A stretch of 64,000 nt of DNA from Lineus longissimus (lineage: Eukaryota; Nemertea; Pilidiophora; Heteronemertea; Lineidae): contig NC_088311.1 of assembly GCF_910592395.1 (NCBI RefSeq), positions 11,782,501 through 11,846,500 on the forward strand, given 5' to 3'. This document shows positions 1 through 11,112 of the stretch, piece by piece. The notes beneath the pieces are model-generated. The model saw only the letters and a list, made by a program, of their open reading frames with translations, did no database searches and was not told the origin of the DNA. Position numbers and translations under genes: made by a program. Numbering within the stretch: position 1 is the first letter of the stretch; every line of letters starts with the position of its first letter.

Positions 1-2100
1 TTCAAAATTCTGACTGAATTATCAAGCTATACCGATGATGACTCGGATTTGAACAAGTGGACCGAAACACTATAGATTCATGCACTTGACGCAATGGTCC
101 CGGAACCGCCAACAGGCGGCACCACCTCACGACGAAGGCTTTTGCGGACCGCTTCAAATGGTTTCATAAGTCATATTCCTGGTTGTGGATTTCGACCTCC
201 AGTTATCTATGATAGAACCCGCTCCAATCGGTTTAACCGCATGGAATAGTTAGCAAAATAATTTTCAAGGTAGTTTACGGTGAAAAGGAGCGCGGACGAA
301 ATTTGACTTAGAAGAAAAAAAGGATTTTATCGGTGAATATCAAAACTGATGACGCGTCCGAAATTGTGAACTGATAATTTTTAGCAAGACCCGATGACGA
401 CGCAGACATTGCACAATTTTGTGACGTTGCCCCACACACGATTTTATGACGTTGTACACCTCGTGTATGCACGTGTATGCTCATGTCATCGTGCGGTAAA
501 ATATGACAGCCACAGCGGCCGGTACTTTCGGTGTTTGCGCCTTGTAACTGGTAAGTCTGTGGAAAGAGCCATGTTTCAAGTGACGTAAGCCATTAGGAAT
601 GCGTGTGTATTCTTTGGGCGGCTTGTAGTAATTAATGGCACCGAGCTTGAAGTCAAGTAAGTAGTACTAGTGTGGGCCTAGGCCCGACCGGCATTCACTC
701 TGCTCATTTCATGATTTGGTCAACGATTTGAAGCAGCCGTATCATACCCAAAAACATTCACAAGTGCAATGTTTCATGCCAGAAAGTTCCACAACATGAC
801 ATGCACCAAACTTCTTGCAATTATGAAGTCAGTGCATACAGCACATTCCAGTGCCCAAATGCAGCAGGGACAAAATCACATCAATGCATCCTTCTTCTCG
901 TCAACCACAACTGTCCGATATTCCACGACATTTCTGTCTGAATGTGAGTACAAACAGAACCAATCAACTTGTATCTGCTTCATCCATTTAACATCTGCAG
1001 CACAATGTGAGAGGACGCATTGCCTTCATAAGCAATGCATCCTCTCACCTCTCACCTCCAAACCTCAAACTGTCCAAATAAAACTTTCCCTTTTTACAAA
1101 CTCTACAACAAAACTGAATGTCAGTATAAACAGCTCCTAATCAACTCATATAACCTTAAATCACTTTACATGTGCAGTATCGTGTGAGAGCTTCCACATC
1201 ATTAAAGCCCTATGATCACCACAGGAGAAAAACCATCCACCATTGCCACCCCAAACCCACAAATACAACCCTACAAGTCGAGAACACCCTCCATATGGCC
1301 AAACTCACTGCTCCTTACTAAATAAGCTCAAATAACCAAACCCAGCTTGTTCCGAAAACTCTGGATTGGGAACAACGTTTACATAACGTAGTGTTGGCCG
1401 TCGTCACGTCACCATGCATTTATAATCAAGTGCATGGATCTATAGTAGGAGTTGCCTGGAGCAAAGGATTTACACGTTGACGTCACGCCTGAAATCTTTG
1501 CTGAAAAAAAACAGATTTTTCTTTGTTGCATGCTTTAGCCGATACAGGATAGCCCCAATCAACATCGGTGGCAGATTTCAGCACATAGAATACACTGTGC
1601 ATATTCGTCTCCTTTTCCTAACATGTCTGGGGAAAAATAGGGAAGAAAATGTGTGATCTACAAGGCTTGTGTCATAATCCCTAAATCTCGGCAAATCAAC
1701 ACTGCCCTCACTTGACGACATGAATTCGAAATGACGTCACGGAATTCCGCTGCTGGCTCCAAAGAATGAAAATTCCCGCGCTAGGTATTCATTGACTCTT
1801 TGAGGGCGAAGATGATGAACATCGTGCTTTCCTTATACGTAAAAAATAAGAACAAAATTTAGAAAGAGTCAACGACTTTCAGAAGCATAGTTTGCTCATG
1901 ATACAAGAGAGGAAGAGACATATTGATGTGAAAAGCCGCCGATTCATTGAAAGCATTATCTAACATTAACTTCTTCACAAATAGGTCAATTAGCCAGTCA
2001 GAAAGGTGTCACAACCGTTTCAACCTTGAGGAGGACTTCAGCACAGAATGAGGCATAAATCACACCCAACACGATCTCTTAGAGTAAATTGACCAAACCA
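1..2100. other. No recognisable gene
   Basis: AT-rich sequence with only short random frames (the longest about 120 codons, low complexity, rich in Thr/Ser/His, no domain). I see no splice-bounded exon, RNA gene or element ends that I can support, apart from the hairpin at 1007-1048. Confidence 0.5.
1007..1048. repeat. Short inverted repeat (hairpin)
   Basis: Two 17-bp arms (1007-1023 and 1032-1048) starting GTGAGAGGA pair with one mismatch around an 8-base spacer. This may be a relic of a foldback or MITE end. No gene is attached. Confidence 0.6.
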
Positions 2101-2170
2101 GTTTGACCTTATTCGATCATATAACAACCACTTTGCATTTCAAAGACCACTACCAACAGTCATCAAACGT

Positions 2171-3062
2171 TAGGCCCGCAGCACTAGCCGCCAACTTTGG
2201 CGACAAGAAGCGTTCAGCTGACACCTCTCGACGCCGAAGTTGGCTGCCAGTGGATCCCGGTCAGAGCACACCTGCCCAGAATCGGCGTCCAATAGCGTCT
2301 TTTCCGCCACTTTAGGCTGCCATTTTGAAATCACGTGACATCAAAACGCATAATGATTGGCCATAGGCTCGCCGCCGACGCGAATTCAGGCGGCAATCCG
2401 TAGCACGCCTGGCTTCTTCTTGCGTTCAAACGCGGCGACACGCGTCAAAAAGCAAACATATAAAGTCTGCAGCACACTAGCCGCCAACTTTGGCGACAAG
2501 AAGCGTTCGGCTGACGCCTCTCGACGCCAAAGTTGGCGGCCAGTGGATCCCGGTCAGAGCACACCTGCCCAGAATTGGCGTCCAGTAGCGTCTTTTCCGC
2601 CACTTTAACCCATCCTGGGCCATACAGCGCGAAATCATGTGACATCAAGACGCAAGCTGATTGGCCATAGCCTCGCCGCCGACGCGGCCAAGTCAAGCGG
2701 CAATCCGTAGCACACATGGCTTCTTCTTGCGTTCAAACGTGTCGACACGCGTCAAAAATCAAACATGTTAGATATTTGGCGTTTAGTTGCGGCAAGTGGC
2801 GGCAAGTCGCGTTCGCCGACGCCGTTTGTAGCAGTCTAGAGATTTTTCAGGCGTTCAGGACTCTTGCGGCAAAAAACGCCTGTGAACGCCGAAGTTGGCG
2901 GCAAGTGTGCTATGGGCTTTAGATATTTGGCGTTTAGTTGCGGCAAGTCGCGTTCACCGACACCGTTCGTAGCAGACTAGGGATTTTTCAGGCGTTCAGG
3001 ACTCTTGCGGCAAAAAACACTTGTGAACGCCGAAGTTGGCGGCTAGTGTGCTACGGGCTTTA
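2171..3062. repeat. Tandem GC-rich repeat with inverted termini (MITE-like)
   Basis: Two direct copies of a unit of about 290 bp (from about 2175 and about 2465), each carrying CCGCCAACTTTGGCGACAAG, are followed by two direct copies of a unit of about 150 bp (about 2770-2922 and 2922-3062) built on GGCGTTTAGTTGCGGCAAG. The left end at 2461 (core AGCACACTAGCCGCC) is the inverse of the right end at 3040-3062, so 2461-3062 behaves like a non-autonomous DNA transposon with TA-like flanks. The frames seen here are by-products of the repeat. The right end abuts the block shared with 42.7 kb, where the same site is empty. Confidence 0.65.
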
Positions 3063-3293
3063 GACTTCACATGCCATGGGAGTTCCTTGTGTCCAGCCTC
3101 CCGTATATATAGGTGTCCCTGAAATCTCGCTCGGCTGGGCAATGCCTTGCACAATCGATCGTCGTTTGCATTGTTCCAAGGCTCCTCAAGTATTTGCTGA
3201 AAGAGTCCTCATCGAATTTCTTGTTGGACAGGAGGCGTTCATCTTTGCGAAATCCCCTGACATAAAAGATCCGGGTTCGAATATCTTTTTTAG
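3063..3293. repeat. Paralogous block, copy A part 1
   Basis: About 230 bp match 42724-42955 with roughly ten substitutions. In copy B this block runs straight into the jelly-roll exon region; here it is cut off at a T-run (3288-3293) by the 3.3 kb insertion and resumes at 6573. It probably lies in the 3' untranslated or downstream part of the minus-strand gene, because a stop codon follows the predicted last splice junction. Confidence 0.75.
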
Positions 3294-5230
3294 CTCAGCT
3301 GACAAAGTCAGCGGAGCTAGTAGAATAGCTGTTCAAATGGTGTCCGTCCTGCAATCCATCCATCTGGGGACCCATCTGTGGACAAAATTGGACATTTCTG
3401 ACCGGGAAGGCCCAGTCACTTCGTTGACGGTGGTAAATTAGGAGTTGCCCAAGGTGAACTAAAAAAACGAAAAATCAGCGCGATCCGACCTATATTAAGA
3501 GAATGAGGTCATTTCGCGTTTAGATTTCTTTCCCTTTTTACCTCGGTCCACAGAGCAAATATTGATTTCAAATATGGCTGAATATTTTTAAATATTTTTT
3601 CATTTTTTACTTTTAATGGAATTAATATAGTTTTCACCGCCAGTTGGCGCTGCAGGCACATTGACTGAATTTTGGCGATTTCAAATTTGGCCATGGCTCA
3701 ACTTTTTTGCAAGCAGTGCTGCTGATTGGCCGATCGATAGAAGAGATGCCACCATTTAAAACTGGCGGTAGTCGCTGCTTCAATGAAGGTGAGTGAACTT
3801 TCTCATGTTCAATCGGTTGATACTCTTTTAATCAACATGACCATGTACCTGAAATTTGTGAAGGTACTGCAAAGAGTCTATATAATTCAGATATATCAAT
3901 AGTTTTTTTATAATATTGCGGAAATTTTGTGCACAAATTAGCGAAAGTTGGTGCTCGTCTCATGTCCTTTTAGAGCGAGAAATTTGTTTCCGTCGATCTC
4001 TACCACTGAAAAATCGCTTGCATAGCTTCGAATATTTGTGAAAATAAGTATCTGAACTTGGTTTCAAATAGTCTAGAGAGTTACCTTTGTGGTGATACAT
4101 ATAGTATGTGATAAATATTTGTGGAATTTGTGAAATTCGGCTTTCAAACGTGCCGATGATGCAAGCGATCTCACGTGAATTTTGCAAGTCCTAATTTGTC
4201 GACCGGGTGTCAAGAATCACTCGCCTTAATTCAGTTCAAAGATCGAAAATAATATCTGAACTTAGTTTCAAATAGCCTACGCAATTATCATTTCGGTGAT
4301 ATATAATGCATGCATGTAATAATTGATTAATCTGCCTAAAACGCGCAATTAAAACGGCGAAAGATCTTGATAAACACTCTGGTGGCGGTCGCACTAAATA
4401 ACGACCGGTAGGGCCCGAAGTCTGGCGGAGAAAAAAAGGTAGCGCCCGGAGGTTGAAACGGGATTTTTATGCACTTTTTACTGTATATTTATGTTGTTTA
4501 GATGTATTTCTAACAGTTCTGTAACTTTGATGACCAAGCTTGCACCCAAAGTTGGTAAAATTGATGCTTGTTTATGGACTGCGCGAGCGACCGGAGAATT
4601 CGCCGTCGGCCATTTTGGCTACGGTCCCTGAGTTGTTGTGGTTGGCAATTTTGCAACAAATCTCGCCATTTACGTTTGTTTTCTCCCTGTCTGGTCATTG
4701 GCCGCGAAAAAAATTATTTTGAAAGTCACATTATGACATCGTAGTATGAATTCCACTGCAGTTTCGTAAGGCAGCAATGCTCATGTTTTTGGTTTGCAAT
4801 CCTGTACTGTCTGTACACTGCGCTGTGCATGGTTGTACTGTTGGCTGTAAAAAAAAAGACAAAAACGATAGCCTAAGAGGATAACTCAACAGGCTGTCAT
4901 GATTCAATTGATGGACACCTTATTTGATAGTACCTCATCATTAAGTCCACTAGATCCTGTTCTGTCACATGTCACGTGGGCGCGGTTGGCTGTTGAGTGT
5001 TATGGTTCAGTCTGTGAGACTAATTTAAAGAGGTTACACTTTTATTTTGAATTGGAAAACAGCCCACAGGCCTGACTTTTCACTGAGTAATAAGTGTGCC
5101 CTTCGAAGGTTAGGGCTCTTTCTGGATTTGCTTCCATAGATGCCTTGTTCAGGATATCATCTGACCGATGCCTGGTCAAGCACAGACTGTATCCGGTGGT
5201 GTACATTTCCCCGTCTATGTCACCCTTTTT

Positions 5231-5256
5231 AGCTCACCTCTTAGCAGAGGTGAGCT
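5231..5256. repeat. Perfect 11-bp hairpin at element start
   Basis: Arms 5231-5241 and 5246-5256 (AGCTCACCTCT and its complement) surround a 4-base loop. It marks the start of a nested copy of the AGCTCACCT repeat family. Confidence 0.8.
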
Positions 5257-5271
5257 TATCCCATACCGTGG

Positions 5272-5281
5272 CGTCCGTCGT

Positions 5282-5322
<41 letters not shown>

Positions 5323-5340
5323 CGTCGTCGTCCGTCGTCC
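5272..5340. repeat. (CGT)n microsatellite
   Basis: About 69 bp of CGT/CGTC trinucleotide repeats directly follow the AGCTCACCT hairpin. The Arg, Ser and Asp/Thr homopolymer frames across it are artefacts. Confidence 0.9.
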
Positions 5341-6014
5341 GTTAGCAGGGCACGTTTCGTAACTGTTAGAGCTATTGAGATGAAACATTGGTACACATGT
5401 ACCCTTATGTAATGACACCTTGGAGACCAAGTTTCGGTCCGATTCGTTTCATGGTTTGGCCACCAGGGGGCCAAACGTTAAAAGTGAAAATATGCAATAT
5501 CTCCCTTAATAGTTGTCGGGAAATTTTGAAAAAAAAAAGGTAGGTACTTCTAGCAAAGGTGCATCATATATCCTCCGGGTTTTTGATTTGACCTCCTTTT
5601 CAAGGTCACAGAGGTCAAATGGTGTAAATTGGCCGTTAGGATGTAACGATGGCACGTTTCTAAACTGCAATGACTATTGATACCAAATTTGGTACACATT
5701 TACCGAATGTACTGTAAATTGGCCATTTTGGGGAAATTGTAATTGCTTGGACCTTCATCAAACCTAACACTACATGACACAATACCATGCTCTTTATCCA
5801 TCTTTCCTCCACATGAGGTGAGCACAATGGCCCTGGCCATTTCATTTATTCAGTCAGTGTTAATTTCTCTTCTCTTTTTTTACAGATTTACTGTTGTTGG
5901 TTATTGCAAGAGGAGTCGTTGGCACATTTCAAGTCCAGGAAAGCACTTACTGTTCCCACATTCAGAGTAAGGTGTGCTTACTCGTTTTACTGCTTTCCAT
6001 TCCCGGAGAGCGTT

Positions 6015-6100
6015 ATCAAATATCTGCCGCAAGGCAACAAATATCTGCCGCAAGGCGCTTCAAATATTTGCCGAAAGGCATCAAATATCTGTCACACCAA
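6015..6100. repeat. Short tandem repeat, about 21-25 bp unit
   Basis: Four imperfect copies of a unit with the core CAAATATCTGCCGCAAGGC lie inside the 3.3 kb insertion. No coding value seen. Confidence 0.75.
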
Positions 6101-7288
6101 TAAAGTTCATTTTGTTAACCAACTCTTTATCTTCTTTTCTTCACATACAAAAAAGACCGTCCCAAACATTTGGCTGCATCCACTTCATCAATGTCCAGAC
6201 AACAGTCGGTTCATTTGACCATTGTAAAGCACCAGGCCCCACCTCACAAAATACACTGTAATAATTATGTACCTTGTGTCCATGTGCATGTTATTAGTTC
6301 CACCTACGCTGCATGAAGTCAAGGACTCCACTCTTTGACGTCATCACACACCCCACTACTGCAACGGCAATGGAAATGACTTTACGTCATATAGCAGGGT
6401 GACGTCAACTCAGTACTTCAGCATGCACTGATATAGCAAGAAGGTCTTCGCTCCAGCACTTCTGCGTGCTAGACGTTATAGCTTCACGTTGCCTCATAAT
6501 AACGGTACCGACACACACTTGGTCCTTGCCTTCACCTACCTATTTCAGCTGAGCGCCAGACCCTTGGGCCTCTTGTTCAAAGAAAACAAATTCCTCCTGA
6601 CAACAAAGACCAATATGTCATTCTGGAAATTAGAAAAGTGTCGTGTATAGTAGCACATAATCCCAAAGCCAGTTTTTGGTCATATGTAAATGATCGACAC
6701 TGTTTCGTTCTTCCCTATTCAGGCTATGATAAATATTATTCACTGAGTTGGAGGCGCTTTAGAATTCAAATTTAATCCTTAGCGTTGGGTGTCTATCTCC
6801 CTCAGGTGTCGCTACACAATTCCGTCAAAACCCTGCCTATGGCTCGAGATTTGGACGACTTTTAGTTCCATCCTCGAGGGTTATTGGCATCTCAACCTAG
6901 ACAATGGTGATAGATTTCCATGACGGTACTACCCATTTATGAGTAGGCCTGCTTGTACTAAGTATATCATTTTCATCAAGCAAAGATAATCTATGAAGCT
7001 ATTTTTATCTAATTAACTCTTTAGTGGTGCAACTCACTTTTATCTTGCATAAGAAGGCTTGGTAAAAGACAGAGGATAAGATTATAAATGTTTGTTGAGG
7101 TTTTTCACAAGCATGATAACCGTTAGGGGTATTTTCATGTCTCCAAATAACCGCTATATTGGGGTGCGTTGTGAAAGCAGAAAAAGCCCTCAAGGTTTTT
7201 CAAAAGCTCAAAACCCCTATTTCTTTGCTCGTTGACCTCCATCATGTTACGTTTTGACACGTCATATACGTCAATGAGCTTTACCTAC

Positions 7289-7860
7289 CTTCCCTGTACA
7301 TGCGTTCAACCTGGATTGCATTCAGAATATACGGGTAGAATAGGAAAGACGACATCTCTCCAATGAACTGGGATGGACACTTTCGGAAACGTCCTAACCT
7401 TGCCACATTATAACTCAAAATCCACCTACGTGGCCGTGGTGGTGGTCGCTTTTCAATTTTTTTCTTCACACCGTTGATAAATATTAGTTGTTTCTCCAAT
7501 TCTTGGTAAACGGCAACGACAATAAAACTCCATTCCTTTGGCCGAATAGAAAGCATGGGTGTTGTGAACCGTCTACTGAAACTCGGTAGTTTATTCAGCA
7601 CCGAATAAATACCACCAAAACGCCAGTTTTCTGCAATCCATAAGCATAACTTAAGGTATTTTTGGTGTGTGTAAAATATTATTTTAAAAGCGTCAGGCAT
7701 TAATGTTTGCGGCCGCTCATAAATAGCAGTCGAGAACGTTGCATACTTTGAGAGATCAATGGAGAGTAACCGTACATCGTGACATGGGCGGTAGAACCAT
7801 AACACGGGACTAAAATACGATGTCCACTGAACGTACTTTGCATAGTCTTTGACGGCAATT
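7289..7860 (-). CDS. Jelly-roll (LamG/pentraxin-like) exon, copy A
   Basis: This is a predicted 572-bp exon of a secreted or surface protein. What is seen: a minus-strand open frame of about 190 codons bounded by an acceptor (CCTAG at 7861-7865) and a donor (GTAGGT, 7283-7288). The peptide has the alternating strands of a concanavalin-A-like sandwich, ending with an IGEMSSFLFYPYILNA stretch and MYREG, as in the last strands of LamG or pentraxin domains. It is the paralogue of 43578-44155, with the same reading frame and splice positions. The next acceptor (TTTCCAG before 6622) would give a stop codon directly after the junction, so this looks like the penultimate exon. Upstream exons are not recognised. 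It could be a remnant rather than an active gene; the family call is from pattern only. Confidence 0.5.
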
Positions 7861-7879
7861 CTAGGTTAGGCAGGTAACT

Positions 7880-8000
7880 TTGTAGACTGGGACATTTTGC
7901 AAGCCGCTCGCCGAACTAGCATCATTTTTTGTTCTGTTTGGAGAGCACGCTTGCCGAACAGCACTGAAAATAAACCCAGTTTGGCAAGCCCGGGTTTTTA
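7880..8000. repeat. Partial copy of the GGCAAGC palindromic MITE
   Basis: The sequence carries the inverted words GCAAGCCGCTCGCCGAAC and TTGGCAAGCCCGGG and matches 46959-47110. It lies just upstream (in gene sense) of the copy A exon. Confidence 0.6.
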
Positions 8001-8317
8001 GAAAGTAGCAATAGCATTGGGATAGCATGTTGCTTATTCCTCTGATGGACATGAACGGCTGATCAGACGCCAGCCAAATCCAAGTAAACATGTCTTCTGA
8101 TTTAATTGTGTCCTGAATGTTCTGTCATTTAAACCACCCCACAGAATAAGGTGCATGGCTGCTACGCACATATCAGCCACCGGTGGCAATGAAGTCCCTC
8201 ATGGATAACCCATGTATACATTGGCAAAGTTTGCTAACTGGATCCTGCATGATTAAGTAACATTGCATTGTGCTTGTCAAAACTTACCTGATGTTCTTGT
8301 CCTTCCCATTGAGTAGG

Positions 8318-8590
8318 CTAAGTGAAATCGCTGCAAGACATTCGAAGAACGTCGTCCGTTAAACGATTAATGGCCATGATGAAAGCACGCGGAAGTACAG
8401 CCGACGCATGCCAACGGAAGATTTGAAAGAGCAATGAAATTTCACCATTTAAACTTTCAGCGGCCATCTTGGATTTCAAAATGGCCGCCGAAAATGACAC
8501 GGTTTTGCTGATATCTTAAAAATTTATCCCAGGATTATCAAGTCTGACCAATCAAATCGAACAATCGAAACCGAGGCTAGATTTTTGTGT
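8318..8590. other. Non-coding, AAATGGCCGCC-containing repeat
   Basis: Repeat-like sequence with the words GGATTTCAAAATGGCCGCCG and TATCTCGAAATC that recur near 8.73 kb and 13.7-13.9 kb. No gene seen. Confidence 0.45.
8546..8587. repeat. 42-bp direct repeat, copy 1
   Basis: Identical to 8924-8965 (starts GACCAATCAAATCGAACAAT). The pair brackets the perfect hairpin at 8600-8684. Confidence 0.85.
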
Positions 8591-8599
8591 GTGCCTATA

Positions 8600-8684
8600 T
8601 CTCGAAATCTTCTACTTGTAAGGCACCTTCTTCCAAGGTCTACTATATTGGAAGAAGGTGCCTTACAAGTAGAAGATTTCGAGA
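8600..8684. repeat. Perfect 37-bp inverted repeat, 11-base loop
   Basis: Arms 8600-8636 and 8648-8684 are exact reverse complements around 11 bases. No terminator context is present (eukaryotic DNA, no gene upstream). It may come from template switching during replication, a very young foldback, or an assembly artefact. Confidence 0.95.
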
Positions 8685-8923
8685 GTTTTTTGGTCTGATT
8701 ATCGAATGGAACACTCGAATCGATGCCAGATGGCCGCCAAATCGAATTTCATGATGGCCACCGGAAATGCCCTTTTGGCCTGTTTATCGGAAGTTATTGC
8801 AGATAGGAAAACAAATTAAACTCCTACAGCCAGGTTTGCGGAGTTTGCTAGTGTCATGAATCTATCCCAATCGAGATATGATGATAGATAATTTATATCT
8901 TCCCTAATCTTCGTTTGGTTGTC

Positions 8924-8965
8924 GACCAATCAAATCGAACAATCGAAACCGAGGCTAGATTTTTG
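8924..8965. repeat. 42-bp direct repeat, copy 2
   Basis: Second identical copy of 8546-8587, 378 bp downstream. Confidence 0.85.
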
Positions 8966-10346
8966 GTTGTAACAGACAGTAACTGCTGTTTTGCTACTGC
9001 GTTGCTTGCATGTTGTTTCTTTGAGAAAACCTTTGCTAGTAGAATTGTGTAAGGTCGCTGGTACTGTAGCGGCAACTGCACCCGGAACAAATAAACAATA
9101 GCCGTGGTTAAACACCATCTGTCTTCATTCTCTCATCTTGTGTGTGTAACCATAAACCACGTGAAACTGTAAATACAAAACAAATACCACCCTAAGTAAA
9201 GTACTAACAATAATAAAAGAACAGCCGAATATATCCTGCACCCAGTTATAGCAAACCACAGTCAGGTGCTGTCATCTATCAACGCCCACGAGGAACTACA
9301 GCGTGACCATGCTTTCACTTTGGAGAGTCCCTCACATTACTATGGTCAATTAGACTTACATGTATTTATTAACCTGAGGGGGGGGGGGTATACATACCTC
9401 TGTTTTGGGCCAATATTGTCTTAGTTCTTATACATTTCTCGTTTGTAATGGCCAAAAGTAATAAAAGTTGTTATTCAAGTAACATGGAGGATGGAAGGCA
9501 CTCAGCAGCAGCGCAAGCGCAGTACATTAGAATCAAAGTGTACGGAAGCCCATCAGGCCACGTGAATCCTAATTTATTCAACACCATACTTCAGAAGCCT
9601 GTAAGAACTGCTACAGTAACCCTTAAATAATCCTTAATATTCCTATTAATATTCCTTTGCCTTGCTAGGCCATTAAAATAGGCTTAGATCCGCTACGCTG
9701 TGCATCAATCCTATGTGTGTCCTCGAAAAAGGCCAAGAATTACAGCCGTACGCAATTTAGTCTCCTGCACAGACTGTAATGTATTAACTATGTAACGCCC
9801 GTGCGAGGAGCTCTTTTATTTTCAGGTTAGCTGTTTTGAGGATGGCCAGACTATCCTGCCAGCGCTATTTTTCATGTTTTCAGGGATAACCCGACGTTCA
9901 CCAAGTCCAAGCCCTATGAAAGTACGTTATTTACGAATCGGCCAATTACTGGCGTTTGGCGATTTGTAATGTTAGGCATCATGTGGAAATAATTATTGCG
10001 ATAATTGTTTACTTTCAGCCTGCCAAATATAACACCATTATTTGAGGTCAATTCCCGTCCCACTTGATTGGGAAAGCGCCTGGTCGGTCTATTAGCTTGC
10101 TAGCTTCCGTGGAAATAAAGATATCAGCAAATGCCTTGCAACCAATGAAGCTCCTCGATTCAATGACCTCCTGAACAATGGCCATACTGTCCACCAATGC
10201 ACAATGGAATGTCTGCATTGGCCCGGTGTGGCGGGGATAGTAGTCCTAGGGCTGATAGTCCGTGTAACAATAGCCCGCATTGCTAAATTTTTTGGTTAGG
10301 GTTAGCGGTACAATATATCATGCTGCTTAATTGGTCAAATACAATG
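8966..10346. other. Non-coding stretch
   Basis: No supportable gene. A G-run lies near 9380. Short frames on the minus strand (10092-10280) show no domain. Confidence 0.45.
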
Positions 10347-10613
10347 CTACCGGACTATGACTCCAGGGGGACTATATCCGCTGTCACACCGGCAACCAAC
10401 TTCGTCTGTTACGGTATTCTCCGCAGGTTCCTCCAGGATTGGCACAATCTTACTCTTGCAATTTGTCGGATGGATGGAACCATCAGATTCAAACAGCGAT
10501 CGAGTTGTGTTCGAAAATCCGATAGGATCTTCAAGGTCAATCTGTCTTACCGACCGTGCACTTACACTGGTGCTCAAAAATATTAGGACAAAGGCCAATT
10601 TTAGGTTTGACAT
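10347..10613 (-). CDS. Small frame with a TIR-encoded signal peptide (doubtful)
   Basis: An 88-codon minus-strand frame starts inside the left inverted repeat of the Tc1-type element. The first 16 residues (MSNLKLAFVLIFLSTS) come from the repeat and look like a signal peptide; the rest is flanking DNA and has three cysteines near its end (CRC motif). It stops at 10347. The same transposon end on the other side (13593-13641, plus strand) runs into a stop at once, so only this copy is open. It may be coincidence. No homologue is recognised. Confidence 0.2.
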   Translation of the reverse strand: MSNLKLAFVLIFLSTSVSARSVRQIDLEDPIGFSNTTRSLFESDGSIHPTNCKSKIVPILEEPAENTVTDEVGCRCDSGYSPPGVIVR

Positions 10614-10725
10614 AACTTTTCACCTGCTTAGAATTAACGGAATGGGCTCAACTTGGTCTCATATGTTAGAGGAAGGGTCCCTCTTTCCCCTTGATACAAT
10701 TTCAAAGAATTACATAACCAGTGGC
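10565..10725. repeat. Left terminal inverted repeat of the Tc1-type element
   Basis: Reverse complement of 13480-13641 with scattered substitutions, starting directly after the TA target. Confidence 0.88.
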
Positions 10726-11112
10726 AGTTGTGTAACTACATTAAGGACAGTAAGGCATTTTTTGCCCTTGTCCAACTTGGGCATTTACAGTAAAATACTC
10801 GTTTTTCTTCCAAATATTCTTGTTTTTTCTATGTTTTTACTTTATTTCTCTTGAGAATAAAGCTTTCCATAACTCATGGCTGATGAAACAAATGTGTTAC
10901 ATAAGATATGTCACCAATTGTATCATAATAAGATGGGTGTTTTTTTTTATATAAAATTAACAACAATCCATTTTGGAAAAGCACAAAATAACAGTTAAAA
11001 CAAATACAAAACCTGTGCTACACTTTCTTGGAGCTAAAACATGTCATCTTCTTATGATTGCACATGTCAAATTATGACTTCATTCAAAAGTAGGGTGCTA
11101 TGTAGGCCATAT

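Larger units (their letters stand above)
3294..6572. mobile_element. 3.3 kb insertion of the AGCTCA...GGGCCTCTTGTT family
   Basis: The sequence starts with AGCTCAGCTGAC after a T-run and ends CTTGGGCCTCTTGTT. It is absent from the paralogous block at 42724-44190, so both ends are defined by comparison, with no obvious target duplication. A second family start (AGCTCACCT hairpin plus CGT array) is nested at 5231. I see no coding frame for a transposase. Elements with these ends are common in marine invertebrate genomes; I do not assign a superfamily, though insertion at a T-run without duplication would suit a Helitron/Helentron-like mechanism. Confidence 0.6.

Noticed and set aside
3274-3290. 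tRNA-like word GGGTTCGAATATC
   Set aside because: No T-stem complement and no cloverleaf; the same word is in the paralogous block at 42.9 kb.
5094-5474. Several frames over the CGT array (Arg-, Ser-, Asp- and Thr-rich)
   Set aside because: Pure products of a trinucleotide repeat.
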